A stretch of 64,000 nt of DNA from CALMZY01 sp052033915 (lineage in GTDB: Bacteria > Verrucomicrobiota > Kiritimatiellia > CAIQIC01 > JAGNIJ01). Below are positions 27,266-36,188 of this stretch, one piece after another. Below the pieces are notes generated by a model that saw only the letters and a program-made list of their open reading frames with translations, did no database searches and was not told the origin of the DNA. A program made the translations under genes and the position numbers. The stretch is from positions 62,001 to 126,000 of the forward strand of contig JBPOJF010000010.1 in assembly GCA_052033915.1 (NCBI GenBank), written 5' to 3'. Within the stretch, counting starts at the first letter, position 1. Each line of letters opens with the position of its first letter.

Positions 27266-28081
27266 TCAGAAAGCGAAACCGAAGGCCGCAGACACACTAC
27301 TCTCGCCGACAATACGTCCTTCAATCCGGAGCGAGAGATTCTCGTGGAAAAGAAGAGACGCGCCAGCAACTAGAACGACCGGACTATCCTCTTCAGGATC
27401 CGCGCTTCCTTTGGCAGTAACTGCGGTATCCGGATAATCATACTTGTAGTCTACCGTTCCGCGAAGCAAGGAGAACAGGATGCCACCGTATGGAATAATT
27501 TTCCTGTTGGCACCCAACGCCAGATTTGCAGATAGGATCATACCCGCTCCGATTTCGTAGTAGTCAGCTTCGCCGGTTATCTTCCCTGGGCCCAAGTCAG
27601 GATCTGAAGCGTCTATGTCCTTGATATCAAATGAAGGAACATAGTGTACCGTCGCTAACGCGTTCAGTCTCATCTTGGCCTGTTCATAGACGAGCGTGCG
27701 CGCTCCTCCGCCAACGATAGTCACGGTGGATTCTTGATCTTTCTCATCAACCACGCCAGCGTCCAAGTAGAACGTGACCCTCTCAGTTGGAAGAAGGTTA
27801 AGCCGAAGTACAAAAAGGTTCTGGTCTAGGGTATTCGATTGATCCTCGCCGCCAGGGCCAGAAACTTGACCCCCTGGACCCGAAGCGGTGATTTCGCCAA
27901 ACTTAATGTTTATATCGCGTTCATATTTTTCATAAAGAACCTCAACGCGGTTGTTATCCCACGAATCGACGTCTTTTTTGTAAACTGGATCGCCAACATC
28001 GATTGCCAATGTAATTCCCGTCGTTAGTACCCCCGTTGCCAAGAAAGCAGTTATCAGTTTCTGTATTCGGCTCGTTTTCAA
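27266..28081 (-). CDS. Outer-membrane beta-barrel-like protein of lower GC
   Basis: 271 aa from TTG 28081, chosen because AAGGAGG lies about 10 nt upstream and a signal peptide (LITAFLATGVLTTGITLA) follows; a longer ATG frame to 28144 has no RBS. The mature part alternates polar/hydrophobic strands (LFVLRLNLLPTERVTFYLDA, YYEIGAGMILSANLALG, SPVVLVAGASLLF) and ends in AFGFAF, the aromatic C-terminal signature of Bam substrates. Base use is clearly more AT-rich than both neighbours and it lies between two copies of the adjacent gene's 3' end, so it looks inserted. Family unknown. Confidence 0.75.
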   Translation of the reverse strand: MKTSRIQKLITAFLATGVLTTGITLAIDVGDPVYKKDVDSWDNNRVEVLYEKYERDINIKFGEITASGPGGQVSGPGGEDQSNTLDQNLFVLRLNLLPTERVTFYLDAGVVDEKDQESTVTIVGGGARTLVYEQAKMRLNALATVHYVPSFDIKDIDASDPDLGPGKITGEADYYEIGAGMILSANLALGANRKIIPYGGILFSLLRGTVDYKYDYPDTAVTAKGSADPEEDSPVVLVAGASLLFHENLSLRIEGRIVGESSVSAAFGFAF

Positions 28082-28178
28082 TAGCGTCTTCCTCCTTGGT
28101 TCTGATTCGATCCCGCCATCAAGATGATTCTTTGCTAGCCACATATCAATGAGTTTCGCATTTCTGATCCTCTTCGCC

Positions 28179-28991
28179 TCAATTCTGTTTCGGCGGCTGA
28201 AGCAGGCTGTGCGGCCACAGGCCCAGTTGGGTCAGCACGTTGAGGCGCGCTTCGTTCTGGCGCGCGATGGCGACGACGGTGGGGGTGAAATCCATCTCGA
28301 TTTTCCCGAGGTCCACCCGGAATTCGGGCTTCGCCCCGTACTTGCCCTCGAACATGCGTCCGACGGAATGCATGACAAACCAGATCAGGTGCAGGAACGC
28401 GTACAGGTGCGCGCGATGGTCGCCGGCATCGTCCATGGCGTTCGTCCGCAGCGCCGCCTGCCGCGCGTTGTTTCCCGTGAAGGTGATCGCGTGCGTGTAG
28501 TAGCGAAGGTCCGTTTGCAGAAACTCGTCTCCAAGCCGGCTGAGCACCTGGCGGATCGTGTCTGACGCTGGAAGGTGCTGGGAGCGCAGGCTGTCGCCGG
28601 TGTACGTGTCCTGGTGCTGCTTGCGCGCGTTCTTACCGGTGTTGCGGTTGATCCAGATGGTCGCGTTTTGCGGGTCGTCGATCCACTTGCCCATGATCAG
28701 GGAAGACTCGACGAACGGGCGAAGCGCGATCCATGCCTGGCACGACTGGTACGCGGCAAGGTGGTCGAACGCGCTCCGGGCGGACCGCTGCATGATCGAC
28801 AGAAACGGCCCGAGCTGGAATTCGCTGTTCGGGTGCGGTGCGCCGCCGGAACCCAGACCCGCGGCGAAGCGCCCGAAGATCTTGTCGAACTGGTCGAATG
28901 CCGCGAATTCCGTCTGGTAATTCAGAAGAAACATCTCGCGGTTCTGGCTGATCGCGGCGCGATGGCGGAGGATGTCGTCGGGTGGGCTCAT
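28179..28991 (-). CDS. Conserved-looking hypothetical soluble protein
   Basis: 270 aa, mostly helical, no signal peptide or membrane helix. Notable segments: MFLLNYQTEFAAFDQFDKIF, SARSAFDHLAAYQSCQAWIA, AHLYAFLHLIWFVMHSVGRM. No family recognised. It lies 7 bp after the HIT gene, so likely co-transcribed. Its last ~20 codons are duplicated beyond the OMP gene (copy A), marking its 3' end as an insertion target. Confidence 0.75.
   Translation of the reverse strand: MSPPDDILRHRAAISQNREMFLLNYQTEFAAFDQFDKIFGRFAAGLGSGGAPHPNSEFQLGPFLSIMQRSARSAFDHLAAYQSCQAWIALRPFVESSLIMGKWIDDPQNATIWINRNTGKNARKQHQDTYTGDSLRSQHLPASDTIRQVLSRLGDEFLQTDLRYYTHAITFTGNNARQAALRTNAMDDAGDHRAHLYAFLHLIWFVMHSVGRMFEGKYGAKPEFRVDLGKIEMDFTPTVVAIARQNEARLNVLTQLGLWPHSLLQPPKQN
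28186..28244 (-). repeat. Direct-repeat copy B: genuine 3' end of the 270-aa gene
   Basis: Partner of copy A (27173-27230); identical core 28201-28234. The two copies lie about 1.0 kb apart in the same orientation and bracket the OMP gene. Confidence 0.9.
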
Positions 28992-28998
28992 TCGGAAA

Positions 28999-29478
28999 TC
29001 AATCCTTCATCGCTTTCCGGAGTTCTTTCCACAATTCCTGGAGGGCCTGGGGGATCACACGGATATCGGCCATGACGGTGACGTAGTTCGTGTCGCCCGT
29101 CCATCTCGGCACAATGTGCAGATGGATGTGGTCCTTGAGCCCGGCGCCGGCGGCCTCGCCGATGTTGATGCCGACATTGAATCCGTGCGGCCGCGACACC
29201 TTCTTCAACGCGCGGATGGCCTGCTGCGTCAGCTCCATCATCTCGGCCAGTTCCGCGGGGTTCATGTCCTCCAGCGTGGCTGCGTGGCGAAGCGGAGCGA
29301 CCATCAGGTGGCCGCCGGTGTATGGATAGCGATTCATCAGGACGATGCAGGTTGTGCCGCGCTTGAGCAACAGATTGTCGCGGTCTCGGGATGATTTGAA
29401 GCTCTTGCAGAGAAAACAGCCTTTGTCTTTGGCCTTCTTGAAGTACTCGATTCGCCAGGGGGCCCAAAGTTCTTTCAT
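28999..29478 (-). CDS. HIT family hydrolase (Ap4A-phosphorylase/hydrolase-like)
   Basis: 159 aa from ATG 29478, where the family-typical KELWAPWRIEYF begins; the 13 extra upstream codons look non-native. A CFLC pair near residue 20 (zinc-binding type), NRYPYTGGHLMVAP and the active-site HIT triad HIHLHIV are present. Members hydrolyse or phosphorolyse diadenosine polyphosphates and nucleotide-linked substrates. First gene of the minus-strand run into the 270-aa gene. Confidence 0.9.
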   Translation of the reverse strand: MKELWAPWRIEYFKKAKDKGCFLCKSFKSSRDRDNLLLKRGTTCIVLMNRYPYTGGHLMVAPLRHAATLEDMNPAELAEMMELTQQAIRALKKVSRPHGFNVGINIGEAAGAGLKDHIHLHIVPRWTGDTNYVTVMADIRVIPQALQELWKELRKAMKD

Positions 29479-29557
29479 ATCATCATGCCGTCCAGTAGGA
29501 TACAGGCAAGCTATCAACGCGGGCCGGAGTGGTCAAGGCGGCGTTCGTGCGGACCGG

Positions 29558-30424
29558 ATGAATTCAAAGCGCAACATCTTGTTTCCCGCCTTGTTCGCGG
29601 CGGGCGCCTTGGCGGTCGCCGCGACGTCGCTGTTCACGTTGGTGTCGTGGAAGGATCTGTCGGACCGCGATCTGACACCCTTGGGCCGCGCGATGTTGAA
29701 TGTCGGCGGCTCGGACTGGGTTCACGCCGAAACCAGGCATTTTATTTTCCACGCATCGACCCCCGATGCGATCGAGGAAGTGGCCGCGGAGGCGGAATTC
29801 GCGTTCAGCAGGATCGGCGATATTCTCGGGACGAACAGCGTCCGGCGCAAGGGGCACGTGTTTGTCGTTGGCCGGAGGCATAGCTGGGAGAAGGTTCTTC
29901 AGGGTATGAGCCGGAAGGACGATAGTCTCGCGATGCAGATGCAGAACGACCTGTTTATCCTGAAGGAGAGCAACAGTGTCGTCCATGTCTTGCGTGTGCC
30001 GCACGAGCTTGTGCATTTCAGGCTGTGGCAGATGTATGGACCCCATGTTCCGATCTGGCTGGACGAAGGCATGGCCGGTTATGTCGGGTGGAAAGCGGCC
30101 GTGGCGGGACACGCGCAGAAGGGAAAGCAACTGGTCCGTGCGCCGCCGCGCGTTTCGCGCAAGCATCTCCTGGACCTGGCGCAACTGACGGGCATGACGG
30201 CGTATCCCCCGGACAGCGCGGCGAGCGCCGCGTTTTACGTCGAGGCGGAACTGCTGGTTTCCGCCATCGCGCGGAAAATTGGAGATGACAAACTGGGGGA
30301 GTTCGTGAAGGCTGTGGCGGGTGATCGAATCCCGTGGGACGATTTTCTGCGGGAGCGGTTCAGCTTCGCGGACGGCGATTTCGCCTGGCTGCAGAAGCAG
30401 ATCGAGAAGTGCGCAACAGAATGA
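29558..30424 (+). CDS. Membrane-anchored gluzincin-type (peptidase MA-like) protein
   Basis: 288 aa. ATG 29558 starts an uncleaved signal/anchor helix (ILFPALFAAGALAVAATSLF). The extracytoplasmic domain has H149ELVH153 followed by WLDEGMAGY with Glu about 17 residues later, the zinc/catalytic arrangement of peptidase MA-type gluzincins. Substrate unknown. Its stop overlaps the holA ATG (ATGA). Confidence 0.8.
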   Translation: MNSKRNILFPALFAAGALAVAATSLFTLVSWKDLSDRDLTPLGRAMLNVGGSDWVHAETRHFIFHASTPDAIEEVAAEAEFAFSRIGDILGTNSVRRKGHVFVVGRRHSWEKVLQGMSRKDDSLAMQMQNDLFILKESNSVVHVLRVPHELVHFRLWQMYGPHVPIWLDEGMAGYVGWKAAVAGHAQKGKQLVRAPPRVSRKHLLDLAQLTGMTAYPPDSAASAAFYVEAELLVSAIARKIGDDKLGEFVKAVAGDRIPWDDFLRERFSFADGDFAWLQKQIEKCATE

Positions 30425-31572
30425 CGGCAAAACCAAAGAACAAACCCGGCGGCGCGGACAAGGCTGTCCATCTCGTTTACGGCGAGGACGAGTATCTCGT
30501 CAAAACGAACGCGAAAGAACTCGTGGATCGCCTGTGTCCGAAGGCGGACCAGGCGTTTGGACTGGAGATCGTCGATGCGCAGGTCGGCCTCGTGGATGAA
30601 GCGATCGCCGCCGTCGGGCGCTGCGTGGACGGTTTGCGTACGGTGGGGTTCCTGGGCGGGCGCAAGGTGGTCTGGCTTCGTGATGCGACGTTCCTCGGAT
30701 CGGGCGTCCTCGGCGAGTCGGCGGACGTCAAGGGCCGGCTGGACGAACTGGTCAAGCTGATCAAGGCCGGGTTGCCGCCGGGGCAGATCCTGGTTGTCAG
30801 CGCGTCGAAGGTCGACGGCCGGTCGGCCTTTTTCAAGGCGTGCCAGTCCGCCGGGAGCGTGACGAAGTTCGAACTGCCCGACAAATCCTATCAGATGGAA
30901 CAGCAGGCGCGCGGGCTGGCGTCGGATGTATTTCGAAAGGCGGGGTTGAACATCGGTCCCGACGCGCTGGGCGAGTTCCTGGAGAAGACGGGGACCGATA
31001 CGCGGCAGATCGTGCAGGAAGTGGAGAAGCTGTCCGTCTATCTCGGCGACCGGAAGAACGTACAGGCGGCCGATGTCCACGCCATCGTCTCGCCGTCGCG
31101 CGAGGCGATTTCATGGGATTTCGCCGATGCCGTCGGAAGCCGGGATCTGGCCCGCGCGCTGACGATCCTGCGCCGGTTGTTGTTCCAGGGCGAGAACGAG
31201 GTCGGCTTGATCATCGGGCTGGAGAGTCGATTTCGGGATCTGCTCCTGTATCGCGAAGCGCTGGACCGGAGATGGCTGAGCGTCGGCGGCGAGGAGCCGT
31301 GGCTCAAGGTGGAATGGCGACAGACGCCGGAGGTGGATGAATTTGCCTCGTCGCTCGCCAAGGATCCGCGCGCGGTCAACATCTATCGTGCCGGGAAACT
31401 GGTCGCGCAGGCCAAACGGTTTTCGCGGCAGGAACTCGTCCGCTGCCAGGCGCTGACGCTTGCCGCCCACGAGTCGATCCTTTCCTCGTCCTCTGCCAAG
31501 GAATTGAACCTCGAATTTCTCCTCATGAAACTGCTGGGGGCGCCCCGGCAGGCAAACGCGAAGTCCGCATAG
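30421..31572 (+). CDS. holA: DNA polymerase III delta subunit
   Basis: 383 aa. Delta opens the sliding clamp within the clamp loader. Seen: LVYGEDEYLVKTNAKELV at the N-terminus, FLGGRKVVWLRDATF, LVVSASKVDGRSAFFK, DTRQIVQEVEKLSVYLG and a C-terminal helical collar (FSRQELVRCQALTLAAHESI). The family is divergent in sequence but this motif order is typical. Overlaps the convergent membrane-protein gene by 50 bp. Confidence 0.88.
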   Translation: MTAKPKNKPGGADKAVHLVYGEDEYLVKTNAKELVDRLCPKADQAFGLEIVDAQVGLVDEAIAAVGRCVDGLRTVGFLGGRKVVWLRDATFLGSGVLGESADVKGRLDELVKLIKAGLPPGQILVVSASKVDGRSAFFKACQSAGSVTKFELPDKSYQMEQQARGLASDVFRKAGLNIGPDALGEFLEKTGTDTRQIVQEVEKLSVYLGDRKNVQAADVHAIVSPSREAISWDFADAVGSRDLARALTILRRLLFQGENEVGLIIGLESRFRDLLLYREALDRRWLSVGGEEPWLKVEWRQTPEVDEFASSLAKDPRAVNIYRAGKLVAQAKRFSRQELVRCQALTLAAHESILSSSSAKELNLEFLLMKLLGAPRQANAKSA

Positions 31573-32914
31573 CGGTTCTGACGGCGAGTCCGCAGAGCGC
31601 GCAGCCGAAGAACACGAACGGCATTTGCCAGGCGATGAAGTTCATGTGCGTGTGCACGGCCGAGTGCGCCTTGAAGAGGACGAACCACGACAGCGGGGCC
31701 AGCATGGAGAACCAGGTCGCCGCGATCAGGGCCGTGTGTTTTCTCCGCTCGTCGCCGTCGTCGTTCCGGCGCGAGTAGAGAAAGACCGACGCCGGCAGGA
31801 ACAGGGCGATCAGGTGCAGATACCGGACTTTCAGCACGACGTCTGAAAGGAACGCGCTGTCCGTGGACACGTAGTGGTTGAGGTCGAGGAAGACGCCTGT
31901 CACGTAGCGCGAAACCACCTCGAAGGTCCCGGCCTTCAAACTGTCCGCGTATTCCGCGGCGTATTGGCCGCCGGCGCCGTGGGTTCTTTTCCCCAGGGAC
32001 CACGCGATGTGTTGTATGCCGTTCAACAGGCTTCCCTTGACCGCGGCTATCTGGAAGAGCAGGAGAACCAGGCTCGAGGCGACCGCGAGGCCGGCGCTGC
32101 AGGCGACGACGAGAGCGCCCTTGATGAATCGGCGCGCCGGCAGTCCGTCCCGGACGCTGTAGTACACGAACGGCGTGGCCATCATGACCAGCGCCGTGGT
32201 GATGTACTCGAATCCGTTGGCGAAACATTTCGCAAAGACCAGCGCGAACACGAGGACGGCCGGCGCGGCCGACGCGTGGTGGTCGTGTATTGGCCGGCGG
32301 CGGAAGTACTCCATGAGCGCGATCATGGGCAGGTAGAACATGTACAGGCTCCACCAGAGATTCCGCCCGAAAAGTGTCAGCCATTGGGAGAGGATCATGG
32401 AAGACGCGGTGAAGACGGCCGTCCACAGGCCGAATTCGCGGGCGAACCACAGGACGATCGCGGTCAGCGCCGCCGCGGTCAGCAGGGATGTGAGCGCGTA
32501 GAACAGATTGAGCTTCGCGTGGGGCGGGAGGGGGATCAGTCTGTCGAGCACGCTGAAGAACATGCCCTGGCCGCCGTTCTGCGACATGTAGGGCCGGTAT
32601 TCGGGAAACGTGAGCCCGTTGAAATACGCTTCGTACTGATGGCGGACCTGCCGCCACGAAATCCATTTCTCGTGCAGGTCGTTCTCGATGCCTGCGCCGT
32701 TCAGCGCGCCGGCCGACAGGATGCCGTCCTGCCGCGACTTGACCATTCGGCCGACGACCAGCCCTTCGGTATCGTGCTGGTGCCATGCGAACCAACCCGG
32801 CTCCGCCACGCGCCAGCCGTCCGCAAAAAACCCCCAGAACAGCGCTGCGAGGGTGACGGCGCAGAGGGCTGATCTCGTTGCGGGCGCCGATGAAAGAAAG
32901 CGGTGGATGTGCAT
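31523..32914 (-). CDS. Polytopic membrane protein, possibly a GT-C-like glycosyltransferase
   Basis: 463 aa with about nine to ten hydrophobic helices. After helix 1 there is a long luminal/periplasmic loop (about 45-125) containing HQHDTEGLVVGR, a charged stretch where GT-C enzymes carry acidic catalytic residues. Aromatic-rich helices follow (LTLFGRNLWWSLYMFYLPMI). No specific family identified; a GT-C-like lipid-linked sugar transferase is a guess from topology only. Confidence 0.6.
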   Translation of the reverse strand: MHIHRFLSSAPATRSALCAVTLAALFWGFFADGWRVAEPGWFAWHQHDTEGLVVGRMVKSRQDGILSAGALNGAGIENDLHEKWISWRQVRHQYEAYFNGLTFPEYRPYMSQNGGQGMFFSVLDRLIPLPPHAKLNLFYALTSLLTAAALTAIVLWFAREFGLWTAVFTASSMILSQWLTLFGRNLWWSLYMFYLPMIALMEYFRRRPIHDHHASAAPAVLVFALVFAKCFANGFEYITTALVMMATPFVYYSVRDGLPARRFIKGALVVACSAGLAVASSLVLLLFQIAAVKGSLLNGIQHIAWSLGKRTHGAGGQYAAEYADSLKAGTFEVVSRYVTGVFLDLNHYVSTDSAFLSDVVLKVRYLHLIALFLPASVFLYSRRNDDGDERRKHTALIAATWFSMLAPLSWFVLFKAHSAVHTHMNFIAWQMPFVFFGCALCGLAVRTAMRTSRLPAGAPPAVS

Positions 32915-33236
32915 GTCACCGTCGCCTTTTCATCTGGGCCGCCGCGCTCTTCATCGGGCGTCGTTCTTATCACAATATGGGGGAAAACAGAAGAGCGCTT
33001 CCGCGCGGGCGGTTCTTCCAATCCTTGAAAGAACGGAGATCGTTGTTTTCAAGGACACGAATTCAAGTTCCAAGCGCAACACTTCCGGCCTTCAGAACTT
33101 CAGCCGGGGTGCGGCAAAAGACGTTGCCGGGCAAAGTCTTATAAACGGACTGGCGCAAGGAGATGAGGTGTCGTACACTGTCGCGCCTTTGAATCCGCGG
33201 GGAATGGTTTAGGATGACGAAAAGGAATGGACGGCA
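32915..33236. other. 322-bp intergenic region upstream of DAHP synthase
   Basis: No gene is supported. It separates divergent genes and must hold promoters in both directions. The clearest element is a 9-bp inverted repeat at 33022-33055. Confidence 0.5.
33022..33055 (+). promoter_or_regulatory. Inverted repeat upstream of DAHP synthase
   Basis: Perfect arms TCCTTGAAA (33022-33030) and TTTCAAGGA (33047-33055) with a 16-nt spacer. It lies about 180 bp before the DAHP synthase start and could be an operator or leader hairpin. No downstream U-tract. Confidence 0.35.
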
Positions 33237-34346
33237 ATGATTCTGATACTGACGCCGAATGTTGATGCCCAAGGGGCCGAGTACAAGCATTTGATGGGCG
33301 TGTTGAGCGCCTTGCCGAATGTGCACAGCCGCGTTCACCATGTCCATGGCGCCCAGCAGACGCTGACGGAGGTTTACCTTATCGGCGACACGTCGAGCCT
33401 TTCCCTGGACGACATGAGGGCGTTGCCGTGCGTGGAGCGCGTGGTCCGGGTGTCGCAAAGCTATCGGGTTCTCGGCCGGCACAAGGACGACCGGCGGACG
33501 ACGGGATTCGAGTACAACGGCGTGTATTTCGGGCAGGATAATCTGAATGTCTTTGCCGGCCTGTGCGCGGTGGACACGCCGGAACACGTTGAGCAGATGA
33601 TGCGCGCGCTTCGCGAGAACGGGCAGGTTTGCACGCGGATGGGCGCCTACAAACCGCGGACCAATCCGTACTCGTTTCAGGGCTACGGCAAGGAATGCCT
33701 GCCGTACGTTTTCACCCTGGCGGGGAAATACGGCATCCAGGTGATCGCGATGGAGATCACGCACGAGGACCACGTGGATGAGATCCGCAAGGCCCTGCAA
33801 GAGGCGGGCAACAAGACGGGCGTCATGCTCCAGATCGGCACTCGCAATAGCCAGAATTTCGAATTGCTCAAGAGCATCGGCCGGCAGGACGAGTTTCCGG
33901 TCCTGCTCAAGCGCGGTTTCGGCATCACGCTGGAGGAATCGCTCAACGCGGCGGAGTATCTGGCCAGCGAGGGGAATCCTAGAATCGTCTTTTGTCTGCG
34001 CGGCATGAAGAGCAATATGGGCGACCCGCACAGAAACTTTGTCGATTTTTCGCATGTGCCTGTGGTGAAGAGGCTTACGCGTATGCCTGTTTGCGTGGAC
34101 CCCTCGCATTCTGTCGGTACGCGGGAAAGCGCTCCGGACGGATTGCTGGACGTGATGCACGTGACGGCGCAGGGCGTGATTGCGGGGGCGAACATGGTCC
34201 TGGTGGATTTCCATCCCGCGCCGGCGACGGCGCTTGTGGATGGGCCGCAGGCGTTGCTGCTCAAGGAGCTGCCGAAGTTCCTCGAGGATATCCGGATTGT
34301 CCGGGAAGCGTACGAAAAACGCGTCGCGCTGGCCCGGCAGGAATAG
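33237..34346 (+). CDS. aroF: 3-deoxy-7-phosphoheptulonate synthase (DAHP synthase, type I-beta)
   Basis: 369 aa. An N-terminal ferredoxin-like regulatory domain of about 90 residues (MILILTPNV.., VERVVRVSQSYRV) joins the TIM barrel; this is the Thermotoga-type layout in which the N-domain mediates Tyr/Phe feedback. Barrel landmarks: MGAYKPRTNPYSFQG, VMLQIGTRNSQNFELLK, LLKRG, CLRGM, VDPSHSVGTRE and the terminal MVLVDFHPAP. It condenses PEP and erythrose-4-P, first step of aromatic synthesis. In most family members the N-terminal barrel segment reads AGPC; here the equivalent is not as clear. Confidence 0.92.
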   Translation: MILILTPNVDAQGAEYKHLMGVLSALPNVHSRVHHVHGAQQTLTEVYLIGDTSSLSLDDMRALPCVERVVRVSQSYRVLGRHKDDRRTTGFEYNGVYFGQDNLNVFAGLCAVDTPEHVEQMMRALRENGQVCTRMGAYKPRTNPYSFQGYGKECLPYVFTLAGKYGIQVIAMEITHEDHVDEIRKALQEAGNKTGVMLQIGTRNSQNFELLKSIGRQDEFPVLLKRGFGITLEESLNAAEYLASEGNPRIVFCLRGMKSNMGDPHRNFVDFSHVPVVKRLTRMPVCVDPSHSVGTRESAPDGLLDVMHVTAQGVIAGANMVLVDFHPAPATALVDGPQALLLKELPKFLEDIRIVREAYEKRVALARQE

Positions 34347-34355
34347 GATTGGTTT

Positions 34356-35180
34356 ATGTTGCGATCAAGCATCCTTTGCATTCTGGCGGGTTTCCTGGTT
34401 TGTACGCTCACGGCATCCGCGGGCCTGGAGGACGGCGGTCCCGGCGTGGGCTTCCCGGTCGGCGAGACGCTGGATTACAGGATCTATTGGGGCGTCATCC
34501 CGGTGGGCTATTCGCGCGTGACGAGCGAATGGATTTCGGAGGACGGCCGCGCGCTCATCGCCATCCGCCTGCGTACGCAGAGCAACAACTTCCTTTCGTC
34601 GTTGTATCCGGTGGACGATTTTTTGGAAGCGATCATCGATCCGGAGACGTTCCTGCCGGTCCGCTTCACGAAGAAGTTGAGCGAGGGCCGCTACCGGGCG
34701 GACGAGACCACCACCTTCGATCACAAGAACCTGAATGCCGTGTGGAAATCGAACCGCAATGGGAAGGTGAAGGAGATGGCGATCGATCCGGACACGCGCG
34801 ACGTGGTGACCTTCATGTATTACATGCGTCGGAATCAGTTTGAGCCGGATACGGTTAATCGGTATAGAGTGATGGCCGACGAGAAGGTGTACGATCTGGT
34901 CGTCAACGCGCAGAAGATGGAAACCGTCAAACTGGATCGTTTCGGGAAACTGCCGTGCCTTCGCTTCGAGCCCGAGGCGCAGTTCGGGGGGCTGTTTGTC
35001 CGCAAGGGGCGGATGTGGATGTGGGTTTCGCAGGACAAGCGCCGCATTGCCACGAAGATCGCGGCGCAGGTTCCCGTGGCCAGCATCTCGTTGTGGCTGG
35101 ACCAGGTCGGTGGGCCGGGGGATGATTTCTGGGTATCGAAAGGGGCGAGTGGAAGCGTGACCAACAAGGTGAAAAAATGA
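34356..35180 (+). CDS. DUF3108-type exported protein
   Basis: 274 aa with a signal peptide (LCILAGFLVCTLTASA). The mature part begins FPVGETLDYRIYWGVIPVGY and continues with a beta-rich fold (FLPVRFTKKLSEGRYRADET, TFMYYMRRN, VVNAQKMETVKLDRFG), matching the DUF3108 pattern of periplasmic proteins of unknown function. Overlaps the heptose kinase by 4 bp (ATGA), so it is part of the LPS operon. Role in LPS transport or assembly is inference from location. Confidence 0.8.
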   Translation: MLRSSILCILAGFLVCTLTASAGLEDGGPGVGFPVGETLDYRIYWGVIPVGYSRVTSEWISEDGRALIAIRLRTQSNNFLSSLYPVDDFLEAIIDPETFLPVRFTKKLSEGRYRADETTTFDHKNLNAVWKSNRNGKVKEMAIDPDTRDVVTFMYYMRRNQFEPDTVNRYRVMADEKVYDLVVNAQKMETVKLDRFGKLPCLRFEPEAQFGGLFVRKGRMWMWVSQDKRRIATKIAAQVPVASISLWLDQVGGPGDDFWVSKGASGSVTNKVKK

Positions 35181-36175
35181 GTTTGAGCGCCGTTCATGCG
35201 AAGAAAATCCTGGCGAGATTCTCCCGTCAGCGGATTCTCGTCGTGGGAGACCTCATGCTGGACCGCTACGTGTACGGCGGCGTCAGCCGGATTTCTCCCG
35301 AAGCGCCGGTGCCGGTGGTGCACGTGACGCAGGAGAAGAGCATGCCGGGTGGCGCCAGCAATGTGGCGTGGAACGTCCGGTCGCTGGGCGGTCGCGCGGC
35401 GGTGTCCGGCATCTTGGGTCGTGACGCGACCGGCCGGGAACTGAAGAGATTGTTGACGCGCGGCGGTGTCCTGGTCGGCGGCGCCCTGGAGGTCGGCAAT
35501 TTTCGGACGACGGTCAAGGAACGGGTGATTGCGGAGCGCCAGCAGGTGGTGCGCGTGGACCGCGAGAGCCGCTTCCATCTGACCGGAAAAACGGAAGAGG
35601 CTTTCTGCCGGCGGCTGGCCGCCGAGGTGGGAAAGGCCACCGGTGTCATCATCGAGGATTACGGCAAGGGAGTCATCCGGCAGCGCGTCGTGGATACCGT
35701 TCTGGCGTCGGCGAAGGCGCGCGGTCTGCCCATCGGCCTGGATCCCAAGGAGAACCAGGAACTGGACCTTGGCGGCGTCACGGTGGTCACACCGAACCGA
35801 AAAGAGGCTTTTGCCATCGCGGACGTGAAGGAAACGGCGGCGCATTCCAACCCGTTGAACGACAAGGCGTTGTTGAAGGTGGCCGGGATCCTGATGAAAA
35901 AGTGGGCGCCGGCGATGCTGCTCATCACGCTGGGGCCCTTGGGAATTCTGCTCGTCACGAAAAACTCGCCGCCGAAGCATGTGCCGACGTGTGCGCGGGA
36001 GGTGTTCGACGTGAGCGGCGCAGGCGATACGGTGATTGCAACATGCGTCCTCGCGCTGACGGCGGGCGCAAGTCCGTTCGAAGCTGCCGAACTGGCGAAC
36101 TATGCCGCGGGCGTTGTGGTTGGGAAGCTGGGGACGGCCACATGCACCCGGCAGGAGATTCTGAGTTACTTGTAG
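35177..36175 (+). CDS. rfaE1: D-glycero-beta-D-manno-heptose-7-phosphate kinase (HldE kinase domain type)
   Basis: 332 aa PfkB/ribokinase fold. Seen: GDLMLDRYVYGGVSRISPEA, MPGGASNVAWNVRSLGG, DYGKGVI, LDPKENQELD, TLGPLGILL and the anion-hole/catalytic DVSGAGDTVIA. It phosphorylates heptose-7-P at O1 for ADP-heptose, a core LPS precursor. Only the kinase half is present; the nucleotidyltransferase half of bifunctional HldE is absent and must be elsewhere. Confidence 0.93.
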   Translation: MSLSAVHAKKILARFSRQRILVVGDLMLDRYVYGGVSRISPEAPVPVVHVTQEKSMPGGASNVAWNVRSLGGRAAVSGILGRDATGRELKRLLTRGGVLVGGALEVGNFRTTVKERVIAERQQVVRVDRESRFHLTGKTEEAFCRRLAAEVGKATGVIIEDYGKGVIRQRVVDTVLASAKARGLPIGLDPKENQELDLGGVTVVTPNRKEAFAIADVKETAAHSNPLNDKALLKVAGILMKKWAPAMLLITLGPLGILLVTKNSPPKHVPTCAREVFDVSGAGDTVIATCVLALTAGASPFEAAELANYAAGVVVGKLGTATCTRQEILSYL

Positions 36176-36188
36176 GAAGCTGACGATC

